A stretch of 64,000 nt of DNA, from positions 3,921,647 through 3,985,646 of the forward strand of contig CM067307.1 in the NCBI GenBank assembly GCA_034231615.1, given 5' to 3'. Of the stretch, positions 61,701 to 64,000 are shown piece after piece. The stretch is from Meghimatium bilineatum (lineage: Eukaryota > Mollusca > Gastropoda > Stylommatophora > Philomycidae). The first letter of the stretch is position 1. The number at the start of each line of letters is the position of its first letter. The notes below the pieces were generated by a model. That model saw only the letters and a list, made by a program, of their open reading frames with translations, ran no database searches and was not told where the DNA came from. The position numbers and the translations under genes are program-made.

Positions 61701-62897
61701 TTCGATAGTACGGTAGTTGGATTGACAGTAGTTGCTGTAGATAGCCTACTTGTTGTAGTGTTATAAGATAGCCTATATTGTATGATGTAGGTATCCAGAT
61801 TTTTATCTCTGTGCAAGCCAATTTATATTTTACATATACAGTGGAATACTTCTAAACCTCATATAGTTATAACAAATGTCGGTACTTTCCCTGAATGCAT
61901 GCCTATCAGTGGCCATAATTTTAAATAATCCTTTCATATTTTTTTAATAGCTTGTGACATCACTCTCCTGATTCATTTCTTTTAACGAAATGGCTGCTTT
62001 ATCGATACCTTCAAATGATAAGGAAGCAATGCAGCTTCTATCTCTCTTGAGATACAGATATGTAGATTTAGGAGGGGGGGGTGGTGGTGGGTGCTAGGGT
62101 TAGAATTAGATTTAACCCTAACCTTAAAATTTTCCGTCTGCTAAATCATAGGATCATTCCTTCTTTTCTGAGGTACATTTGTGGCAATAAATCATTGCAT
62201 AATCACAGTTTCTTTCTCCCTTTTAGACACAGATGTATAGAACGTGCGGGGGGGGGGGGAGGAGTTGTGCTAGGGTTAGAATTAGATCCAAGCCTAAGTC
62301 CCCCTCCCCCCCCCCTAAGCTCTGGGATCATGCCTTCTACTCCTATGACCATTCATAGCACTAAATCATGACATAATTTAATTTCTGCTAACATTGGCCA
62401 TTAAGTTGTTTTCTGAGGATATGGTCTGCTAATGATGTAATTTCACTGATGACACATCAATTGTGCACACAATAACACACTGGTAATGAACATGTGCATA
62501 ATATCTAACTTCTTTCACATTCCCTAAACAGGTGAAATATGTGATAGGCATGCATTCAGGGAAAGATCCAAATGTGCCTATTTAACAACATTTTTAAAAA
62601 TCCCCAGTTATATTTATTCTTTATATATGTATGCTATGTATATCAAATTTGTATTATTTCATACATATTTTGTTGGTCCGGACCAAGTTGTTATAATGGA
62701 ATCTGACAGTATTTATCTCACAATTATCCACAGGTACTATGTTTGTGTTAGGGGCATTATGTCTCATTCTGATGAGTTTTGTCAAGAACGAGGCTAATGC
62801 TGGCAATGATGATGTTGAAAAGGATAGAAAGAAGATGAAAGATGCTGATGAAGATGTAATGAAAGCAACACCGTTGATGGAAAAAGAGAAAATATAA
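45748..62897 (+). CDS. Monocarboxylate transporter-like protein (MCT / SLC16 family), complete, 9 exons
   Basis: A plasma-membrane-type carrier of the major facilitator superfamily. The joined exons give 647 residues with all phases matching: 45748-45861, 48172-48256, 49907-50050, 51708-52635, 53266-53463, 56957-57068, 59802-59949, 61602-61652, 62734-62897. Family signatures are DKGWAWVV before helix 1 (residues 9-16; the usual motif has G in place of K) and YFEKQRMLANG (132-142), matching the helix-5 YFxKxRxLAxG motif. Twelve hydrophobic segments split six and six around a long polar loop (about 192-428). Helix 8 has R481 (AGRLGGG), but the acidic residue four positions earlier (D302 in MCT1) is a leucine, so MCT1-style proton-lactate coupling is doubtful. 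The substrate is unknown. The acceptor just before the ATG implies an upstream 5' exon. Confidence 0.93.
45872..46556. repeat. 685-bp purine-rich (GA) degenerate repeat in transporter intron 1
   Basis: Almost only A and G with interspersed T (GTGTGAGGGAGAAAGAGAG-type units) starting ten bases after the exon 1 donor. Confidence 0.93.
46606..46815. repeat. 15-bp minisatellite, about 14 copies
   Basis: AACATGAAGTGGTTA, nearly perfect. The last units diverge. Confidence 0.96.
46860..47130 (+). mobile_element. Mariner/Tc1-like transposase relic
   Basis: One frame reads VQHDNAPV, a stop, then CGDVTELKDIKVLPHPPYTT. HDNAP and VLPHPPY are the spaced motifs around the second catalytic aspartate of the Tc1/mariner DDE/D domain. 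Only this part survives. Confidence 0.62.
47756..47965 (+). mobile_element. tRNA-derived SINE family B, copy 2
   Basis: CTGTGGCAGGTA (A-box-like), AGTGCCAGGTTCAATTCT (B-box-like), TCTGGACTGTTCAGAATGT and the end GAACAGGATATGCTATCA. Confidence 0.7.
48172..48256 (+). CDS. Transporter exon 2
   Basis: Acceptor ATTTACAG, donor GTATGT. Encodes VEMIEDLGVGAGPVSIMTSL, typical of the MCT helix 1-2 loop and helix 2. Phase 0 in, 1 out. Confidence 0.93.
48300..48700 (+). mobile_element. LINE ORF2 C-terminal relic
   Basis: Frames read VTRRHRIRNEVIRERVSVI, VYKAFMKRGETERRARGRL and RVRWIDNIKDRVIRTPNNII. In transporter intron 2. Confidence 0.78.
48860..49110 (+). mobile_element. Poly-C dispersed repeat (family D), copy 3
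   Basis: AAATCAGAACATGACTCTTA, GTACTAGCGGTTTAGC, C16, then CGATTTTCTGCAAAAAGGTA, and a second C-run. Collinear with 25050-25295 and 26325-26560. Confidence 0.7.
49375..49510 (+). mobile_element. LINE ORF2 C-terminal relic
   Basis: Frame-shifted remains of a KRWTDDIKAW...C-DVSKL-RMVENRDA-type ending. It passes directly into the 36-bp array. Confidence 0.6.
49517..49795. repeat. 36-bp minisatellite, about 8 copies
   Basis: CTTTCTGCACCAAATGTCTC plus AATGTGAAACCCCTA. Confidence 0.94.
49907..50050 (+). CDS. Transporter exon 3
   Basis: Acceptor CTAAATTAG, donor GTAAGA. Encodes GPLSGIMAGLLSARVTVFL and MLATSFSYSISAMMIFYG (helices 2-4). Phase 1 in and out. Confidence 0.94.
51000..51120 (+). mobile_element. 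tRNA-derived SINE family A, partial plus-strand copy
   Basis: GCCATGAGTGATATTCTCAA and GTACATATGGGGATAACCTG match the reverse of 31500-31630. Confidence 0.6.
51275..51445. repeat. ~85-bp tandem duplication in transporter intron 3
   Basis: TAGTTTCAAGTCTCTGTTGG and TTAGTTTCAAGCCTTTGTTG start two diverged copies, each ending AAGGAGTTGGCCT. Confidence 0.8.
51708..52635 (+). CDS. Transporter exon 4: helices 4-6 and the large central loop
   Basis: Acceptor after a T11 tract, donor GTATTT at 52636. Contains YFEKQRMLANG and RYIIDSYGWRYAF, then a serine-rich loop of over 200 residues encoded without interruption (928 bases). Phase 1 in, 2 out. Confidence 0.94.
52712..53222. repeat. GATATCACCTGTAT satellite with higher-order variants
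   Basis: Mostly 18-bp units (TATGAGATATCACCTGTA) with longer variants carrying TGCCTATA or TAGTTGTGA. Nearly every unit has the palindrome GATATC. The array ends 43 bases before the exon 5 acceptor. Confidence 0.95.
53266..53463 (+). CDS. Transporter exon 5: helices 7-8
   Basis: Acceptor TTGTTCCCAG, donor GTGAGT. Encodes HFPSYAESKGMSRKQVAQFY and LVLMAGRLGGGWAFN. Phase 2 in and out. Confidence 0.94.
53560..54340 (-). mobile_element. LINE fragment: RNase H domain and LWMCPVC C-terminus
   Basis: Minus frame has an RNase H domain: E in IMEIMTVIRALE, D in CILSDSMSMI, and VPGHVSVRDNERADQLA. A second frame carries SEQLWMCPVCSDDD. The first catalytic aspartate region is missing, so it is inactive. 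In transporter intron 5. Confidence 0.8.
54362..55828. repeat. 1.47-kb compound array: (CA)n(TA)n plus a 20-bp linker, about 30 copies
   Basis: Each unit has 8-13 CA, 4-7 TA, then CTCCTGCCAAGAGTGCAGC. CA and TA lengths vary independently while the linker is nearly invariant. Long stop-free frames occur in all directions and are artefacts. Confidence 0.97.
55865..55972. repeat. 26-bp minisatellite, 4 copies
   Basis: AACTATCTGCAGTGATAGTA plus TACGGA. The arms ACTATC and GATAGT are inverted. Confidence 0.93.
56090..56215 (-). mobile_element. Dispersed repeat family C, fragment
   Basis: Matches the reverse of the 5' part of the family. Similar fragments lie at about 18860-18940, 27060-27150 and 28980-29060. 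Confidence 0.45.
56957..57068 (+). CDS. Transporter exon 6: helix 9
   Basis: Acceptor AATTCTCAG, donor GTATGA. Encodes LKPPLCTLMFVLQALNGFFM and NPVGIFVMQ. Phase 2 in, 0 out. Confidence 0.92.
57544..57671 (+). other. Orphan exon-like open segment in transporter intron 6
   Basis: Reads SFIIGDVISSDVPVNNSVF, then FDSGDYRLGENRKRNRPTPG and a strong donor AGAG|GTAAGA. The out-phase (1) does not fit the transporter, and no partner exon was found. Confidence 0.25.
58310..58540 (+). mobile_element. LINE ORF2 C-terminal relic, second family
   Basis: KRHDGMERLIHDGRTSGKRR, SGRPRR then WTSDIKQ, ending CACTTGATGGTGATGAT. Confidence 0.65.
58650..59035 (+). mobile_element. LINE ORF2 C-terminal relic
   Basis: KLEATEMWFLRRMVKIPWT, KKTNVEVLRDAGVKQQI, SRFLGHVMRKVKL, then broken TTGKIKG and LWSSMIAYA, ending CACTTGATTTATTGATG. 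Same family as 12471 and 45191. Confidence 0.8.
59802..59949 (+). CDS. Transporter exon 7: helices 10-11
   Basis: Acceptor TTTTTTGTCTAG, donor GTGAGT. Encodes ASFGLLYGQSYMVLPAVI and IIHLFMGLGYILAPIIA. Phase 0 in, 1 out. Confidence 0.93.
60003..60270. repeat. ~62-bp minisatellite, about 4.5 diverged copies
   Basis: GGAATGCTTTGACAATGAAA, TCTTGGCAATA and CCTATACCTGGTACAGAGAT repeat just after transporter exon 7. Confidence 0.88.
60785..60880 (-). mobile_element. LINE 3'-end fragment
   Basis: Matches 37550-37640 (CCCTTGTTTGCCTTG, GTGGAAGAGTT-like). Adjacent is a 27-bp duplication (ACTTGCTATAGTTATGTCAT). Confidence 0.5.
61602..61652 (+). CDS. Transporter exon 8 (51 bases)
   Basis: Acceptor CTCTTGTTTCAG, donor GTAAGC. 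Encodes FIYDVTKTYDMPYYIG, the conserved G-x-YD-T-Y loop before helix 12. Phase 1 in and out. Confidence 0.92.
62060..62370. repeat. ~160-bp duplication with G-runs and a TAGGGTTAG hairpin
   Basis: Two diverged copies, each G-run, then GCTAGGGTTAGAATTAGAT, then CTAAATCAT further on. In the first copy, AGGGTTA pairs with TAACCCT. Confidence 0.75.
62734..62897 (+). CDS. Transporter exon 9: helix 12, charged C-terminus and stop
   Basis: Acceptor TTATCCACAG. Encodes TMFVLGALCLILMSFVKNE and an acidic/lysine-rich tail ending MEKEKI, TAA at 62895. No AATAAA is seen in the next 600 bases. Confidence 0.92.
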
Positions 62898-62930
62898 TAT
62901 CAGCTAAATTCAAATTGATCTGTGATTGAC

Positions 62931-63235
62931 ATCATGAACTTTTAACGCAATGTCATGTATGTTGATTTCATGAATCTTTAACACAATGAAATTTATTTCA
63001 TGAATCTTTAAAACACATTGATTTCACGAATGTTTTAAATTATCATTAATTTCATGAATCTTTAACACAATGTCATTTTTTCATGACTCTCTTTCATAGA
63101 ATATCATTGGTTTCTTGAATCTTTAACACAATGTCATTATTTCATGAATCTTTATCACAATGTCAATGATTTCATGAATCTTTAACACAATGTCAATGAT
63201 TGTATACATGTTTAACACAATGTCATTGACTTTAT
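62931..63235. repeat. ~29-bp minisatellite downstream of the transporter stop
   Basis: TTCATGAATCTTTAACACAA plus TGTCATTGA, about 10 copies, beginning about 35 bases after the TAA. It probably forms part of the 3' UTR. Confidence 0.9.
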
Positions 63236-63239
63236 GGTT

Positions 63240-64000
63240 CTACAATCTATCATATATACATTCAGAAGCCCTGGGTGCATGTATTGAATTTATTGTTGTT
63301 CTTAAGTGTGGGAGTTGGTCTTTGGCACCAAGAGTCATAAACCCAGGACTACCACAGGGGTCACCTCTGTCCCCAGTATTATTTAATGTGTATATAGTTC
63401 AAATTACAAGCTGTCAGATTGCAGGACTGGGGAGAACTATGTCCTATGCTGATGATATCTTGGTATATAGGCAGGGCAGAGATAGAAAAAAACGATCACC
63501 AGGAATTTGCAGAGAGAGAGCTTGATCGTGTAGGGGATTGGTGCAGTAATTCTGGAGCTTTTTTTAATCCATCAAAAGCATAGATAACATGGTTTTCCCT
63601 AAATAATCACAAAGTAAACATGTCCACGGCATCAGTTACTTTGAGAGGGGGTGTCCTCAAGAAAACCAGCACAATGAAGTACTTGGGGGTTATATGTTGG
63701 ACCGAAGTCTAAGTTTCAAATATCATGTTGACCACATCATTGTGAAGAGTTATAAAGGTCTTGTGGCGATGAAAATTATGGCTGCTGCTCAATGTGAACA
63801 AAGGCTACTATTTCTACTATATCAGGGATTGGTGGTGGCGGTAGTAGATTACGTACTGCTGATTCTGACACTGAGTCAGACTCAAACAGAAAGATTGGAT
63901 AGAATCCAGAGTGAGGCAATGCACATTATTTTGCGGTGTACAAGAGATACATCAGCATGGGCTATGCGATATTTACTTGATTGCCCAACTGCAGAGCAAA
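63240..64000 (+). mobile_element. LINE reverse transcriptase relic (runs off the window)
   Basis: Frames in order: GLPQGSPLSPVLFNVY, MSYADDILVYRQG (intact YADD), then frame shifts into KYLGV, LDRSLSFKYHVDHII and LSQTQTERLDRIQSEAM. This is the jockey-type RT layout. It has several frame breaks, so it is not active. Confidence 0.85.

Noticed and set aside
62090..62130. Telomere repeat
   Set aside because: Only isolated TAGGGTTAG / TAACCCTAA copies; not a tandem TTAGGG tract.
63190..63525. Active reverse transcriptase
   Set aside because: YADD is intact, but the frame breaks several times within 500 bases, and the upstream endonuclease region is absent.

Overview
The window looks like a piece of an AT-rich genome from a marine invertebrate animal. 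It has two intron-rich protein genes with GT-AG introns, many decayed non-LTR retrotransposon (LINE) pieces, tRNA-derived SINEs, and an unusually large number of minisatellites. I cannot name the species. A lophotrochozoan such as a mollusc, annelid or brachiopod is plausible from the style of the repeats, but this is inference. There is no CRISPR array, operon, rRNA gene or bacterial feature.

Gene 1 (about 1..24030, + strand) is the 3' part of a cadherin-superfamily gene. Thirteen exons can be assembled by hand from splice sites and reading phase. In order they encode the end of one cadherin (EC) repeat with its calcium-binding linker, one further EC repeat, a roughly 200-residue membrane-proximal region, one transmembrane helix, and a cytoplasmic tail of about 160-170 residues. 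A double AATAAA lies near 24012. The 5' exons lie outside the window.

Gene 2 (45748..62897, + strand) is a complete nine-exon monocarboxylate-transporter-like (MCT/SLC16 family) gene. All eight intron phases match, and the joined reading frame is 647 codons plus stop.

Between the genes (24..45.7 kb) I find no convincing gene. This stretch holds LINE fragments, SINEs, a poly-C-containing dispersed repeat, many tandem arrays and a few promoter-like or first-exon-like sites. A LINE reverse-transcriptase relic (63.24..64 kb) runs off the right edge.

The main theme of the window is the origin of its minisatellites. Several arrays are clearly amplified from pieces of dispersed elements: LINE coding sequence, a SINE-like 3' end, a poly-C element, and a 24/26-bp internal motif expanded to 2 kb. 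Others in the cadherin gene run up to a splice acceptor or contain copies of it. There are also clear nested insertions: a MITE inside a SINE with an 8-bp target duplication and a paralogous empty site, a 1.08-kb (CAAA)n-tailed element inside a minisatellite with a 12-13-bp duplication, and a LINE 3' end inside another minisatellite. I see no operon-like or defence-type system. The novelty here is repeat biology and its contact with splicing.
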